Under the pieces are notes generated by a model. That model did no database searches and was not told the origin of the DNA. It saw only the letters and a list, made by a program, of their open reading frames with translations. From Sporolactobacillus putidus (GTDB taxonomy: Bacteria > Bacillota > Bacilli > Bacillales > Sporolactobacillaceae), in NCBI RefSeq assembly GCF_014647035.1, contig NZ_BMOK01000014.1:18535-82534 (forward strand): a DNA stretch of 64,000 nucleotides. Reading direction: 5' to 3'. Made by a program: the position numbers and the translations under genes. This document shows positions 1 through 9,392 of the stretch, piece after piece. Every line of letters begins with the position of its first letter. Position 1 is the first letter of the stretch.

Positions 1-2
1 CG

Positions 3-248
3 TTTATTGGAACAAACGGGATCATAAAGATGAGCGTCACCACGGCCAACGAAGAGGAAGGAACCGCTCAAAAGATCATTCTTGATAATGCCAGCGAAAC
101 CTATATATTGGCGGACAGCACAAAATTTGGTGTTGAAGCGTTCCACAATTTATACGATGTTCGGAACATATCCGCAATCATTACTGATTCGTCAATTGAT
201 CCCGAACTTGTTTCTTATTATGAGAAATTTGTCAAGATCATTAAATAA
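3..248 (+). CDS. DeoR-family transcriptional regulator, C-terminal part (cut by window edge)
   Basis: The reading frame is open from the first bases of the window to a TAA at 246-248, so only the last ~80 residues of a longer protein are visible. The sequence FIGTNGI, then SVTTANEEEGTAQKI and YILADSTKFG, is the end of the sugar-phosphate sensing domain of DeoR/GlpR/FruR-type repressors. In that family an N-terminal helix-turn-helix binds DNA and the C-terminal domain binds a phosphorylated sugar. The DNA-binding half lies outside the window. A sugar-phosphate mutarotase-like gene follows 138 bp downstream on the same strand, which fits a carbohydrate locus. The family call is firm; the effector cannot be told. 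Confidence 0.85.
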   Translation, partial: FIGTNGIIKMSVTTANEEEGTAQKIILDNASETYILADSTKFGVEAFHNLYDVRNISAIITDSSIDPELVSYYEKFVKIIK

Positions 249-386
249 TAAACCTGCTACGCTTTTAAAGAACCTCTCATCTGGTTTATGGTTTTCGACA
301 GAGTCAAAGGGCTATATTTTTGACGCAATATTGAGATCTTATGTTTACTCGATGCTAAACAAGCGAAGGAAAAGAGGACAAAAGAC

Positions 387-1247
387 ATGTATGAGGTAAC
401 TCAATATAACAAAGACGGATTAAGCTTTGTCCGACTTTCCGGCGAAGGAGCCTACGCAGATGTTTGCCCAGAACGCGGTGCTATTGTGACAGCTTTTCAT
501 ACATTGGAAAAAGATGTGCTGTTTTTGAATGAACAGACGCTTTTTGACCGAACAAAAAATGTTCGCGGCGGCATTCCGGTCTTGTTTCCAATGGGCGGAC
601 AGTTGATGGACGGTTGCTATGAATGGAACGGAGCTGTATATGAAATGGCGAATCATGGACTGGCAAGGACAAGACCGTGGCCGGTCGTTCGTCATGATGC
701 TGATGATCGGCACGCGGAACTGACCGTTTCTTTCTTAAGTGATAAGGAAACAAAACAATCGTTTCCCTTTGAGTTTGAAGTTGTGTTTACTTATAAACTT
801 GAAAAGGGCAAATTAATGGTTCACCAGCTTTATAAAAATCTCTCTGCAGACACTATGCCGATCTGTCCCGGTTTTCATCCATACTTCAATATCGCCAATA
901 AAGTCGTAGATGTGAAAACTGACGCGACTCAATATCTGGATTATAATGACCAAACGATTAAATCATTTGACGGAACGATAGATATGAGTGATCTGATCGA
1001 ACCTGTCGTGTTTCGGGACAGTTCGGATAAAGTGGAAGCCGGTTTCGACGAATCAGATGTACTGGTTATTGAAAAGGATAAAGCTTTTCGTTATATCGTG
1101 CTTTGGACGGAAAAAAACAAGGATTATGTTTGCATTGAACCTTGGACAGCCAAGAAAAATGAGTTTAATGAAAAAAAGGAACTTTTGTATGTGGAAAAAG
1201 ATCGGCCGCTTCAGCTGGAAGTAACGATTTATTTGAAGAAGCGCTGA
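387..1247 (+). CDS. Aldose 1-epimerase / hexose-6-phosphate mutarotase-like protein
   Basis: A 286-residue protein of the galactose-mutarotase-like fold. Visible family motifs are RGGIPVLFPMGGQL near residues 72-85, NHGLAR near 100, and FHPYF near 165, whose histidine is expected to take part in catalysis. This arrangement is closer to the YeaD/LacX group (interconversion of alpha and beta anomers of glucose 6-phosphate or related sugars) than to classical GalM. The protein is soluble, with no signal peptide. The start is the ATG 11 nt after an AGAGGAC ribosome binding site. It lies behind a DeoR-type regulator and ends in a strong terminator, so it may be the last gene of a sugar operon. The exact substrate is inferred. 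Confidence 0.85.
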   Translation: MYEVTQYNKDGLSFVRLSGEGAYADVCPERGAIVTAFHTLEKDVLFLNEQTLFDRTKNVRGGIPVLFPMGGQLMDGCYEWNGAVYEMANHGLARTRPWPVVRHDADDRHAELTVSFLSDKETKQSFPFEFEVVFTYKLEKGKLMVHQLYKNLSADTMPICPGFHPYFNIANKVVDVKTDATQYLDYNDQTIKSFDGTIDMSDLIEPVVFRDSSDKVEAGFDESDVLVIEKDKAFRYIVLWTEKNKDYVCIEPWTAKKNEFNEKKELLYVEKDRPLQLEVTIYLKKR

Positions 1248-1276
1248 TCATAAGCTATTGAGAATAAGCTATCTGG

Positions 1277-1317
1277 AAAAAGGCTGTCCCTCAGTTTACT
1301 CATGGGGCAGCCTTTTT
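1277..1317 (+). terminator. Rho-independent terminator of the mutarotase gene
   Basis: A 14-bp inverted repeat (1277-1290 against 1304-1317, one G-U pair) with a 13-nt loop. The stem is A-rich on the left and ends in a T run on the right, so it could work in both directions. Confidence 0.85.
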
Positions 1318-1385
1318 CGTACTTCATTTGGCCGGATGAGCTCGTCTCAAATCCAAGTTCCAATTAATGGAACAGACATCCTGTC

Positions 1386-1465
1386 ATCAGCGAGCTTGAG
1401 GAAAAAGGATACCTGATCAAAAGGCCGGATGAGCGGGATAAGCGCGCTGTCCTGGCCACTATCCG
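1386..1465 (+). pseudogene. MarR-family regulator fragment
   Basis: One frame reads ISELEEKGYLIKRPDERDKRAVLAT. This matches the end of the recognition helix and the wing of MarR-family winged-helix regulators. Nothing recognisable of the family lies before or after it, and there is no start codon or ribosome binding site. It is a remnant of about 26 residues. The sequence from here to about 1900 shows no other supported gene. Confidence 0.55.
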
Positions 1466-1904
1466 GATTTTCGATTCATGTTGCATGTACCGTTCATTTA
1501 CAAACTACATGTAATCTGCGGATTTCTGATTTTGGGGATGTTTCTCAATTCCCGGCTGTTGCATGCACTGGCTCTGCCGTGGCAATATGTTTTCCGACGG
1601 TTCATTATTTATCGCCGAAAACCTCAGTATGATCGTTAAGGATGGTCTAACGTAACGCCTGTGGAATGAAGGGAGCGTTCAGTAAAATCGTTACAGGAAA
1701 TTCATTGTAACTAAAGTGGAGACGTGATCAGTATTTTTATAATGTCCTCATATCGTGTAGGGGCCGCTGTTAAGAGACTGTTTTCAGATATTGCTAAATC
1801 CCAATATTCGAAAAAAGGGTGGAAGGAATATAAATTTCCTTCCATTCTTAATTTTTAAGATGGGTCACCGTGGCTTGAATCGAAACCATTGTCTGAAATG
1901 AGAG

Positions 1905-2275
1905 AAAAGCAGTGGTCGTGCTTCACCCGAATAAGCCGGGCCAAGTTCCGGAAAATGTGAATAAGGCCTGCCTATTCCTGCGATAGAATTTCTGTTTGAT
2001 GCGACGCGGACCGTTATCAACATGATCATTAATGGAACGTTCAGCCGCTATAAAAATATTAAATTTGTGATTCCGCATGCCGGTGCTTTTCTGTCCCTGC
2101 TTGCCGACCGGCTGGATCCGTTCTTTAAGATCATACCGGTAGGAGAGAAAGGTTAAAACCGATGTGTATGCCGTGCTAAAAAGATTGTATTATGACGTTG
2201 CCGGTTTCTGCGTGTCGAGGCAGCTGGGAACTCTTTTGCAGCTTGTGGACGCGAGCCATTTGCCTCAGCAGGAAA
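1905..2275 (+). pseudogene. Amidohydrolase (ACMSD-like, metal-dependent hydrolase 2) remnant with frameshifts
   Basis: Three frames in succession read as one amidohydrolase-2 C-terminal half. The first is AVVVLHPNKPGQVPENV (about 1905-1955). The second is IEFLFDATRTVINMIINGTF, then FVIPHAGAFLSLLADRLDP (1983-2153). The third is [15 protein letters not shown] followed by [10 protein letters not shown] (about 2164-2267). These follow the family order: active-site region, HAGG-type histidine and late aspartate region. The N-terminal half, including the metal-binding HxH, is missing, and the final D-Y-P-F motif is lost. The gene is dead. It ends just before the leader of the amino-acid permease. 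Confidence 0.75.
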
Positions 2276-2404
2276 ATAATTTTATATCGGCCTTTTATTT
2301 TAAAGGAAACGCCGGTTTTCTTGAATTTAGACAATCTGGAAAAAAAAGTTATTTACAGAGACGGACGTAAAGCGTACAGTTATTTACGTAAAGGAGGAAG
2401 CCGG

Positions 2405-3823
2405 GTGGAGAATAAAAAACTTAAAAGAGGTCTTAGTGCGCGTCATATACAAATGATTGCTTTAGGCGGCACAATTGGCGTGGGCTTATTTATGGGATCC
2501 GCCAGCACGATACAATGGACGGGTCCGTCTGTTCTGCTCGCTTACGCAATCAGCGGAATCTTTGTATTTTTTATCATGCGCGCAATGGGAGAAATGCTGT
2601 ATTTGGAACCCAGTACGGGTTCATTTGCCAAGTTCGGACACAATTACATCCATCCGCTGGCAGGGTATGTGACCGCGTGGAGCAACTGGTTTCAGTGGGT
2701 TATCGTCGGAATGTCCGAAGTTATAGCTGTCGGAGCCTATATGAAGTTCTGGTTTCCGGCTCTGCCTGTCTGGATACCGAGTATCATTGTCATGTTGATT
2801 CTCGGTACGGCGAATTTAGTTTCAGTGAAATCATTTGGGGAATTTGAATTTTGGTTTGCGATGATTAAAGTTGTAACCATCGTATTAATGATAGTCGTCG
2901 GAATCGGCCTTATTTTTTTCGGATTCGGTAATGGAGGAAAAGCGATCGGATTATCCAATCTCTGGGCGCACGGCGGATTCTTTACAGGAGGCTGGAAAGG
3001 ATTTTTCTTTGCATTATCGCTGGTCATTGCGGCTTATCAGGGGGTTGAACTCATCGGGATCACGGCCGGTGAAGCGAAAGACCCGCAGAATACGCTGACG
3101 CGCGCGATTCAAAACATTATTTGGCGTATTTTGATCTTTTACATTGGAGCTATTTTTGTGATCGTAACGATTTATCCATGGAATGAGCTTCATGCAATCG
3201 GCAGCCCCTTCGTAACGACTTTTGCTAAAATCGGTATTACGGCAGCGGCCGGCGTGATTAACTTTGTCGTCATTACAGCCGCAATGTCCGGATGTAACAG
3301 CGGGATTTTCAGTGCCGGACGTATGCTTTATATACTGGGGGTATTCGGACAGGCACCTAAATTTTTTATGAAAGTTTCCCGGAACGGTGTCCCGTTATAC
3401 GGTACGATTGCCGTGCTTATTGGTTTGGCTATAGGGGTTGTTTTAAACTATATTGCGCCGTCCAAGGTATTTGTGTACGTGTACAGTGCCAGCGTGCTGC
3501 CCGGTATGATCCCCTGGTTTACCATTCTAATAAGTCAAATACGATTCAGAAAAGCAAGAAGGGCAGAAATGGGTAAGCATCCATTTAAAATGCCTTTCGC
3601 TCCTTTTACAAACTATCTGACGATTGCTTTCTTAGTGACGGTATTAATCGGTATGTGGTTCAATGATGATACACGCTTATCGCTTATTGCCGGGATTATT
3701 TTCTTAGGCCTCGTTGTGATGAGTTATTATGCCTTTGGACTTAATAAACGTGATCATGCTCATCAGTCCGTTCAGACTTCTTATGCGGCGAGTCAGGTCG
3801 CGAAACAGCTTTCCGAAAAATGA
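2405..3823 (+). CDS. Amino acid permease, AAT/APC family (D-Ser/D-Ala/Gly or proline-type transporter)
   Basis: A 472-residue integral membrane protein with about 12 transmembrane segments. The N-terminal signature ([20 protein letters not shown]) is the substrate-binding first helix of the amino-acid transporter family of the APC superfamily, which imports amino acids by proton symport. It resembles the YtnA/AapA/CycA group. The frame is open further upstream, to 2192, but that stretch overlaps the amidohydrolase remnant. I therefore chose the GTG at 2405, which follows AAGGAGG (2391-2397) by 7 nt and gives the usual family start. It has no operon partners. The exact substrate is not determinable from sequence. 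Confidence 0.88.
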   Translation: MENKKLKRGLSARHIQMIALGGTIGVGLFMGSASTIQWTGPSVLLAYAISGIFVFFIMRAMGEMLYLEPSTGSFAKFGHNYIHPLAGYVTAWSNWFQWVIVGMSEVIAVGAYMKFWFPALPVWIPSIIVMLILGTANLVSVKSFGEFEFWFAMIKVVTIVLMIVVGIGLIFFGFGNGGKAIGLSNLWAHGGFFTGGWKGFFFALSLVIAAYQGVELIGITAGEAKDPQNTLTRAIQNIIWRILIFYIGAIFVIVTIYPWNELHAIGSPFVTTFAKIGITAAAGVINFVVITAAMSGCNSGIFSAGRMLYILGVFGQAPKFFMKVSRNGVPLYGTIAVLIGLAIGVVLNYIAPSKVFVYVYSASVLPGMIPWFTILISQIRFRKARRAEMGKHPFKMPFAPFTNYLTIAFLVTVLIGMWFNDDTRLSLIAGIIFLGLVVMSYYAFGLNKRDHAHQSVQTSYAASQVAKQLSEK

Positions 3824-4082
3824 TCGACTCCCTGTGCGCCGCCATCAAAAAATAAGCAGCGGTCAGGGAGTAAGGGTCATCGTTTTGTTATGATTGTCTT
3901 ATCTTTTTTAATATGCTAAAGCAAATGTTCGATCTGTAAGCGTTCAAAAGTTTCCCCCTTATTAACGGGGTGGGATATTTACTTATATTTTCCGGAGAAT
4001 CAGGATCCCGGCGTCACCGTTTTCCAGTACGTCTTATGGGATCCTTTTCGATAGACCCGGGAAGCGAGCAGGGTGCCGTTTG

Positions 4083-4500
4083 CTAGAACGCCGCTTCCAC
4101 ATCATAAAAAAGCGGGTTGAAATGGGCGATATGCTGAAGCCATTTCGGTCCGAAAGAGAGCGGGAGCAGGACGCCTACCAACAGGGTCAGAGGAAGCTGC
4201 ATGCCTGTCACAATCGCAGCCAGGCTTCCGATGTTTTTCAGAATCATGCCCAGACTGTTGGATGTAGCCGAAATGACGGCAGTCAGGAGAGCGGGAAGAA
4301 TCAGAAGCAGAACTAAACCGACCGGATGAATAGGAAAGCCGAAAACAGCGGCAATAACCAGAATCAACATTGCCGGAACGAGAAGCATGACGGTATCCCG
4401 AAGGACAGGTCCCATAAGTCATGAAAACCGGTTTAACGGAGTGACTCTGAATCTTTCGGTCACTCCGTTTTGCAGCTCGCCGATAATTTCCCATAAGTGC
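4083..4500 (-). pseudogene. ABC-2 type transporter permease remnant (DrrB-like)
   Basis: The minus strand encodes ELQNGVTERFRVTPLNRFS, an in-frame TGA (4419-4421), then LMGPVLRDTVMLLV and several hydrophobic helices ending in FNPLFYDVEAAF. This is the C-terminal two thirds of an ABC-2 drug/lipid exporter permease. The N-terminal membrane part and the partner ATPase are absent. The fragment begins right behind the stop codon of the pentapeptide-repeat gene on the same strand. It may once have been the next gene of the PadR-controlled operon, as PadR regulators often control ABC exporters. Confidence 0.8.
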
Positions 4501-4515
4501 CGTCTCTTTTCTTAT

Positions 4516-5232
4516 TCACAGTATGGTTACGTTTTTAAGATCGGCCCGGTAGCCCTTAAGAAGTGCATAGGTTCCCTTATCCATCGTCGCACCGTCAAAA
4601 ATAGCCTCGCCTGCTTTGGTTTTAAAGCAGACATTTTTCAGAATAGCATTCCGGAAAGAAGTTTTTTTAAGACCGGCATAGGTGAAATTTACATTGTCCA
4701 GGGTCATAGCTTCGAAAGATACGCCCGCCAGACTTGATTTGCCGAAGTCCGTCCGCTTCAGAATACAATGATCAAAATTGGCTTTTTTAAGATTGCATGC
4801 AGTGATTTTGCAATCCGTGAGATTGGCATATGAAAATTTCGAATTTTCTAGATTTCTGGCTTTAAATACGCACTGAGTTAAATTCGCGTACTGAAAATCT
4901 GAGCCTTTCAAATCACTATAATTAAATTTTCCGCTGCTCAAGTCGGTTGATGCGAAATCGGAGTCTTCTAGCTTACTGAGCGAAAAATCCATTCCGATCA
5001 GCTGCTGCAATTCTCGGGTCTTGTCATTTATTTCTTCAATAAGCTCTTCAATATTGCCGATCGATTCCGTTGCTCTTTTAAAAGCCTCATCTTCGTTATG
5101 TCCCTCTTTCTTTAAGTCATTTATTTTTTCTTGAAGGTCATGGGATAGTTCCTCTTTTAATTCTTTAATCTGCGGCAGCTCTTCATAAGGCGAGAAAATT
5201 ACATCCAGGTATTTAGATAATTTTGCTGACAT
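4516..5232 (-). CDS. Permease-prefix-like N-terminus fused to pentapeptide repeats
   Basis: A protein of 238 residues. The first ~75 (SKYLDVIF, then a helical stretch with KEELSHDLQEKINDL and DEAFKRATESIGNI) resemble the 'permease prefix' domain that usually precedes membrane permeases in PadR operons. Residues ~95-235 are pentapeptide repeats (A(D/N)LxxxxF pattern such as DFASTDLSSGKF and SKFSYANLTDCKI), which form a right-handed beta-helix. No transmembrane segment is present. The frame extends upstream to 5280, overlapping the PadR gene. The ATG at 5232 follows AAAGGAAG at good spacing and lies 16 nt after the PadR stop, so it is the preferred start. Pentapeptide proteins may mimic DNA or bind partners, but the function here is unknown. 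Confidence 0.7.
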   Translation of the reverse strand: MSAKLSKYLDVIFSPYEELPQIKELKEELSHDLQEKINDLKKEGHNEDEAFKRATESIGNIEELIEEINDKTRELQQLIGMDFSLSKLEDSDFASTDLSSGKFNYSDLKGSDFQYANLTQCVFKARNLENSKFSYANLTDCKITACNLKKANFDHCILKRTDFGKSSLAGVSFEAMTLDNVNFTYAGLKKTSFRNAILKNVCFKTKAGEAIFDGATMDKGTYALLKGYRADLKNVTIL

Positions 5233-5248
5233 TGAGAATCTTCCTTTC

Positions 5249-5587
5249 TTAAATGAGTTCATCCAGAATATGCTTTGCATATTCCCAGTTTTGTTTATTT
5301 ATGTGAAATTGTTCCACACCTTTCGTGTTTATATAGTAATACTTCCTTCTCCCTCCCTGAGACTCGTCGCCCCAATAAGAGCTGATCGCTTTTTCCCTTT
5401 CCAGACGTCTCTGGCTGGCATACAGAGTTGCCTCCTTGAGCTCGTATTCTCCTCCCGACTTGACCGTCACTTGTTTTGCCAGTTCGTAGCCATATTTATC
5501 GCCCTCCATAAGCAGCTTTAAAATAATGGTGTCTGTGTGCCCGCGAAGGAGATCCGCGGAAATTTTTTTATCCGACAATTTCAACAC
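5249..5587 (-). CDS. PadR-family transcriptional regulator
   Basis: A 112-residue winged-helix protein. The PadR pattern is clear: LLRGHTDTIILKLL, GDKYGYELAKQV, LKEATLYASQRRLERE and GGRRKYYYINTKG. The family binds operator DNA as a dimer and represses neighbouring transport or stress genes, usually including its own. The start is GTG at 5587, or the TTG two codons later, which sits better behind an AAGG motif. It is the first gene of a minus-strand cluster followed by the pentapeptide protein and a decayed ABC permease. Confidence 0.88.
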   Translation of the reverse strand: MLKLSDKKISADLLRGHTDTIILKLLMEGDKYGYELAKQVTVKSGGEYELKEATLYASQRRLEREKAISSYWGDESQGGRRKYYYINTKGVEQFHINKQNWEYAKHILDELI

Positions 5588-6261
5588 CGCCTTGAATACA
5601 ATATACGATTAAATACTGTATCTATCAAAGTAATATATTGCTTATAAATATTGTTGAAATGTTCTCCCGGGCAATTTTTAAAAACTGAATGAAAACAATG
5701 TGCGGACGATTCGCAGCGCTTTATCCGCGGGACAATGGCATTTGGTCATCCTAAATGAAGCCGCGGGATGGACGGCAGAAAAAAGTTCGCATTGGCGGGC
5801 TTATGGTATAATATGGATATTGAAGCTGCTGATACTCATCGGTATTGGATTTGGCCTGTACAGAACAAAAGAGGCCAGTGGCATTCAGAAACAGGTTGTT
5901 GCCGGCCGCAACCTGAAAGACGCGGATGGATTAACCGGAAACAGGACGGGTTCGCGACGGCTTGCAGTGGCAGAGATAAACAAGGGCGAGTCAGCTATAA
6001 GCCAAACGAACGCACGGGTGAGGCGCCTGGCCGTCAGGCCGTAAATTTACATACCTGATATAATTAGTAAGTCTTTTCAAAGTTGCTGCGGCGCAGACTG
6101 TTCCGCATCTCATTTCTACAGAATATTTGCTGAATCCGATGGCTTGTGATTTGATAGATAATAAGATTGTCGTTTTTTTGAAATAATATACGGCAGCCAT
6201 GCCATTCGTCTTTTGTAAAGACGATGATCAGACGGTCCATAATCTATAGTGTGGTTAGGTG
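5588..6261. other. Gene-poor stretch, no supported gene
   Basis: About 670 bp between divergently transcribed genes. The first ~100 bp are AT-rich and should hold the PadR promoter. From 5700 to 6050 two overlapping plus-strand frames stay open, but neither has a ribosome binding site or a recognisable family. The stretch may be decayed coding sequence. Confidence 0.5.
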
Positions 6262-7080
6262 ATGGCGGTGATTTATTTAATTGTGGACTTCGAGGCCAAC
6301 ATGGGGCACTTATATCCAAACGGCATTGATGAAATTATTCAATTCAGTTCCGGTTTATATGAAAAAAATGGGACAAGCAGCCGCATAAAATATTTTAATT
6401 CTTATATAAGACCACAATTTGGAATACAGAAGCCGATCCGGGAATTAACCGGCATTACGCTGGATCATGTTGAGAATGCGCCAGACTTTCAGGCGTATGT
6501 ATCTAGACTACAAAGCAATTTCTATGAATCAGTCATTTTTGTCAGTTTTAGTAGTCATGATATTTGTTATTTTATGGAAAACGCCTTGAAATATAATGCA
6601 AGCACAAGATGGATCAAAGGATATATGGATTTGCAGGAAATGGTGATGTATGACTGTCATTTAGATCAGCAGCCGAGTTTAAAAAAATCTCTTTCGCTGT
6701 TCGGGCTTGAATTCGTCGGAAAGCAGCATAACGCTTACTATGATGTTTTGAATACGATCCGATTATTCAGACAGATAGACAATAAATATCCTTCGTTGAA
6801 TCGATGGGTGTATGACAGAAAAGAATTGCTTCAAAAATTCAATTTGTTAATACGTTATGATAAGGAAGGGCATTTAATCATAACAAAGAGCGGAAAAAAG
6901 ATTTTAAAAAAAGTATTTTTTCATTATAAACATAGAGATGTAAATTTTATTCTGAATAGCGGCACAATGAAAAAAATATTGGAGCAAAATTTTATTGACC
7001 GTCATGATAAACAGTATATAAAAGTAGTTCGGAAATATTTTGATAATCTGCTTTTTAAGCAAGAAACCAACCGCTTTTGA
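6262..7080 (+). CDS. 3'-5' exonuclease-fold protein (DnaQ/KapD-like, DEDDh) with a C-terminal extension
   Basis: About 272 residues. Residues 1-180 are an RNase T/DNA polymerase III epsilon-type domain. Exo I is IVDFEAN, with Asp and Glu as metal ligands, followed by an ELTGIT element. Exo III is HNAYYDVLNTI, with the histidine and aspartate of the DEDDh class. The sporulation inhibitor KapD of Bacillus has the same domain at about 205 residues. Here about 80 extra C-terminal residues, lysine-rich and without a recognised domain, follow. GTG (6259) and ATG (6262) are adjacent; AGGTG overlaps the former, so the ATG is preferred. It is a single gene. Exonuclease activity is likely, but the substrate is unknown. 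Confidence 0.75.
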   Translation: MAVIYLIVDFEANMGHLYPNGIDEIIQFSSGLYEKNGTSSRIKYFNSYIRPQFGIQKPIRELTGITLDHVENAPDFQAYVSRLQSNFYESVIFVSFSSHDICYFMENALKYNASTRWIKGYMDLQEMVMYDCHLDQQPSLKKSLSLFGLEFVGKQHNAYYDVLNTIRLFRQIDNKYPSLNRWVYDRKELLQKFNLLIRYDKEGHLIITKSGKKILKKVFFHYKHRDVNFILNSGTMKKILEQNFIDRHDKQYIKVVRKYFDNLLFKQETNRF

Positions 7081-7209
7081 GATCAAAGGCTCATTCCTCT
7101 TTGTGGCCATTTTCGGGGAAAATTCCAGGTTCATTGATGATTAAAAGATACAAGCGGGTTTTAAGAACCCCTGAGCGAACCGGTTGGCCGAACTGAACAC
7201 GTACCCGGC

Positions 7210-7995
7210 TTACTTCCCATTTCTTTCCATTTGCGTCTCGATAAATTGCTTGATGAAACGATTTAATTCAGAGGCGGCTTTCGTTGGAATCTGATGTTTA
7301 ACATGCGGGATCCATTTCAATTCACTCCGGGGCAGCTTGTCATACAGCAGCTTGGCGTAGCGCTGAAACCCTTGATCTTTTTGTCCATAGATTAATAAAG
7401 TGGGGGTTGTAATTTTTCCTAATTTATCCGTGCAATTATAGGACAGGCTGTATCGATAATATTCTTCAATATTTTTAGCCTTTCCTTTTCGCTCTTCCTT
7501 GACCATTTTCCAAAATGAGGATCGGGTAGTCATATTCGTCCCGGATATATATAGGGCTAATACAGAGAGCGCTTTTAGTTTGGCAAGAGTCATCGCGATC
7601 ACAATTTTATTTTTTAAAACCCAGTCACTGACCTCCGACAAACCGCTAATGACGATGCCGCCCCATGCTCGATCTGCTTCAGTCAGTAAAAATTCAAGAG
7701 CGATGGATCCTCCCGTGGAATAACCGCAAATAAACGCCTTTTGAATTTTCAGATGATCTAATATGTGCTTCATATCGTCAGCAATCAAAGGATAAGTTAA
7801 GGGCACTTTGGAAAATGAGCTTCTTCCATGCCCTCGGATATCAAAGGTAATGATCCGAAAATACTTCGATAATTCCTTTATCTGCCTATCAAAATTGTAA
7901 TGTGTAAGAACCGGAGGATGAATAAAGAGGAGGGGCACCCCTTGACCTTGAACCGTAAAATAGAGCCTGCAGCCGTTCACCATGACAAAGGGCAT
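7210..7995 (-). CDS. Alpha/beta hydrolase
   Basis: A 261-residue alpha/beta-hydrolase. The nucleophile elbow is GYSTGG with Ser93. The acid is Asp207 (GQKDQG) and the base is His234 (VKH). The oxyanion HPPV segment near residue 26 and FDIRGHGRS near 51-59 match the family. It probably acts as an esterase or lipase-like enzyme in the cytoplasm, since there is no signal peptide. The ATG at 7995 follows GAGGTGGTC. It is monocistronic. A second, unrelated hydrolase (8365-9081) is divergent from it. The substrate cannot be predicted. Confidence 0.85.
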   Translation of the reverse strand: MPFVMVNGCRLYFTVQGQGVPLLFIHPPVLTHYNFDRQIKELSKYFRIITFDIRGHGRSSFSKVPLTYPLIADDMKHILDHLKIQKAFICGYSTGGSIALEFLLTEADRAWGGIVISGLSEVSDWVLKNKIVIAMTLAKLKALSVLALYISGTNMTTRSSFWKMVKEERKGKAKNIEEYYRYSLSYNCTDKLGKITTPTLLIYGQKDQGFQRYAKLLYDKLPRSELKWIPHVKHQIPTKAASELNRFIKQFIETQMERNGK

Positions 7996-8364
7996 TTTCT
8001 GACCACCTCAGCTTAAAATACTTCAAAGTATTCTTATCATTCCCCGATTCTGCGCCGGCATCCGAATGAGTGAAAGGCATTTTTTGAATCCAATGGATTT
8101 CTTGATCGTTACTTTCAAATCAGGCGGGACCGCTTATACTTATTTCACCATCCGATGGACTGATTAGACTGCACATAAATGGAAACCCGCGTATAGACGA
8201 CAGTTGCACTGGAAAACTAAGACGGTCATCTTTTTTACACGGTAAATTTCAACTGGAACAATAACGAGAAAGATTCGATACCGGTAAATCTGCGGACGAT
8301 GACGAGAAGAGTTAGTTCATGCTCGAAATGCATCTTTTAAGCCGGCTTCAAAGGGGAGACTTTC
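7996..8364. other. Intergenic region between two divergent hydrolase genes
   Basis: 370 bp without a plausible gene. Short frames here lack ribosome binding sites. It should contain the promoters of both flanking genes. No clear operator or riboswitch was recognised. Confidence 0.5.
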
Positions 8365-9081
8365 ATGCAGAAAGAATTATGTGTTCTTATTCATGGGTTC
8401 GCAGGAAATCCGCAGGAAGTAGCGCCATTGGCACATGCCTTGGAACGAAAGGGCTACGAAGTCGTGACTCCCTTGCTGCCCGGACATAATAGTGACAAAA
8501 AGCGGATGGAGAAAATCACTGCGTCGGATTGGCTGCAAGTCATTGAAGAAATTGTTAGACAAGCCATTGACGAAAAGAAAGACATTCATTTGATCGGTTT
8601 TTCTATGGGGGCCATGATCGCTTCCATTATGGCCAGCCGCTATCAAATAGCCACCTTGGTATTGCTATCTCCGTCGGTATACGTGTTTACGCCTTTTGTT
8701 TTAAAGATGAGGATGGAAAAATTTTTTCAGTATATTAGAAAGAATCGTTCACTGCCTGTTCAGACGATGCTTAGTAATCGGGCATTAATCAGCTCCGTCC
8801 CCATTCATAACGTACTCCAGTTTCAAAAGATTGTCCGTCATGCAAAACGAATTTTCCGGCATATTTCTGTTCCAATTTGCATCATTCATGGCCAAATGGA
8901 CGAGACTGTTGATCCGAAGAGTTCCGAATGGATTTTTCGTGCAGCTTTGTCAAAAGAAAAAGAGCTGCACTATCTTCCGCTTTCAAAGCACCATATCTGC
9001 CATGATTGTGAAGGCGACACCGTCATTCAAATGGTTACGGCATTTTTAGAAAAGCATCATCGACGTCAGTTGGCCAGATAG
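8365..9081 (+). CDS. Alpha/beta hydrolase, carboxylesterase/monoacylglycerol-lipase type (S33-like)
   Basis: 238 residues. HGFAGNP near residue 10 forms the oxyanion hole, GFSMGA holds nucleophile Ser80, HGQMDETVD holds Asp179, and SKHHICHD holds His209 or His210. This compact architecture and the 'lid' between residues 110 and 150 are typical of Est30-like carboxylesterases and bacterial monoacylglycerol lipases. It is cytoplasmic. The ATG at 8365 follows AAAGGGGAG. It stands alone; the next gene on this strand is the SCIFF peptide 310 bp later, separated by AT-rich DNA. The exact ester substrate is unknown. Confidence 0.87.
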   Translation: MQKELCVLIHGFAGNPQEVAPLAHALERKGYEVVTPLLPGHNSDKKRMEKITASDWLQVIEEIVRQAIDEKKDIHLIGFSMGAMIASIMASRYQIATLVLLSPSVYVFTPFVLKMRMEKFFQYIRKNRSLPVQTMLSNRALISSVPIHNVLQFQKIVRHAKRIFRHISVPICIIHGQMDETVDPKSSEWIFRAALSKEKELHYLPLSKHHICHDCEGDTVIQMVTAFLEKHHRRQLAR

Positions 9082-9392
9082 CCTTTATCAGAACGGGTGT
9101 ACATAAGCCATTTAAAAATTGTTCGCTAAGAATTTATCATTCAGACTATTTGAAGACAAGAGAATTCAACTTTACTCAAAATTAAGCTTTGTTTTCCTTA
9201 TTCTTTTTCTATAATAAACATCACAGAAAAAATCTTTCTCATTTTATATAATGATTACCATAAGTACCCATTGATTTGTCCTGCTAAAAAGGACAATAGC
9301 TGTGAATTCGATGCATGATCTATGAAAGGCAAGAGGGTGCAGCTGGGTTTTTTGTTTTTCTAAAAAATGTTCTTAAAGAGGGGTTATGTTTG
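9082..9392 (+). promoter_or_regulatory. AT-rich leader of the SCIFF genes with a 7-bp inverted repeat (9276-9296)
   Basis: 310 bp without a gene. TTGTCCT (9276-9282) and AGGACAA (9290-9296) form a perfect inverted repeat with a 7-nt centre, about 97 bp before the SCIFF start. It could be an operator or a small hairpin in the leader; the sequence cannot separate these. AGAGGGGT just before 9393 is the ribosome binding site. Confidence 0.45.

Noticed and set aside
3824..4082. Terminator after the amino-acid permease (ACTCCCTG ... CAGGGAGT)
   Set aside because: The arms are separated by about 30 nt and no T run follows, so it is not a convincing intrinsic terminator.
5700..6058. Possible IS630-type transposase remnant (HLVILNEAAGWTAEK)
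   Set aside because: Only a dozen residues resemble the DDE region, and the expected PPYSPELNP motif is absent.
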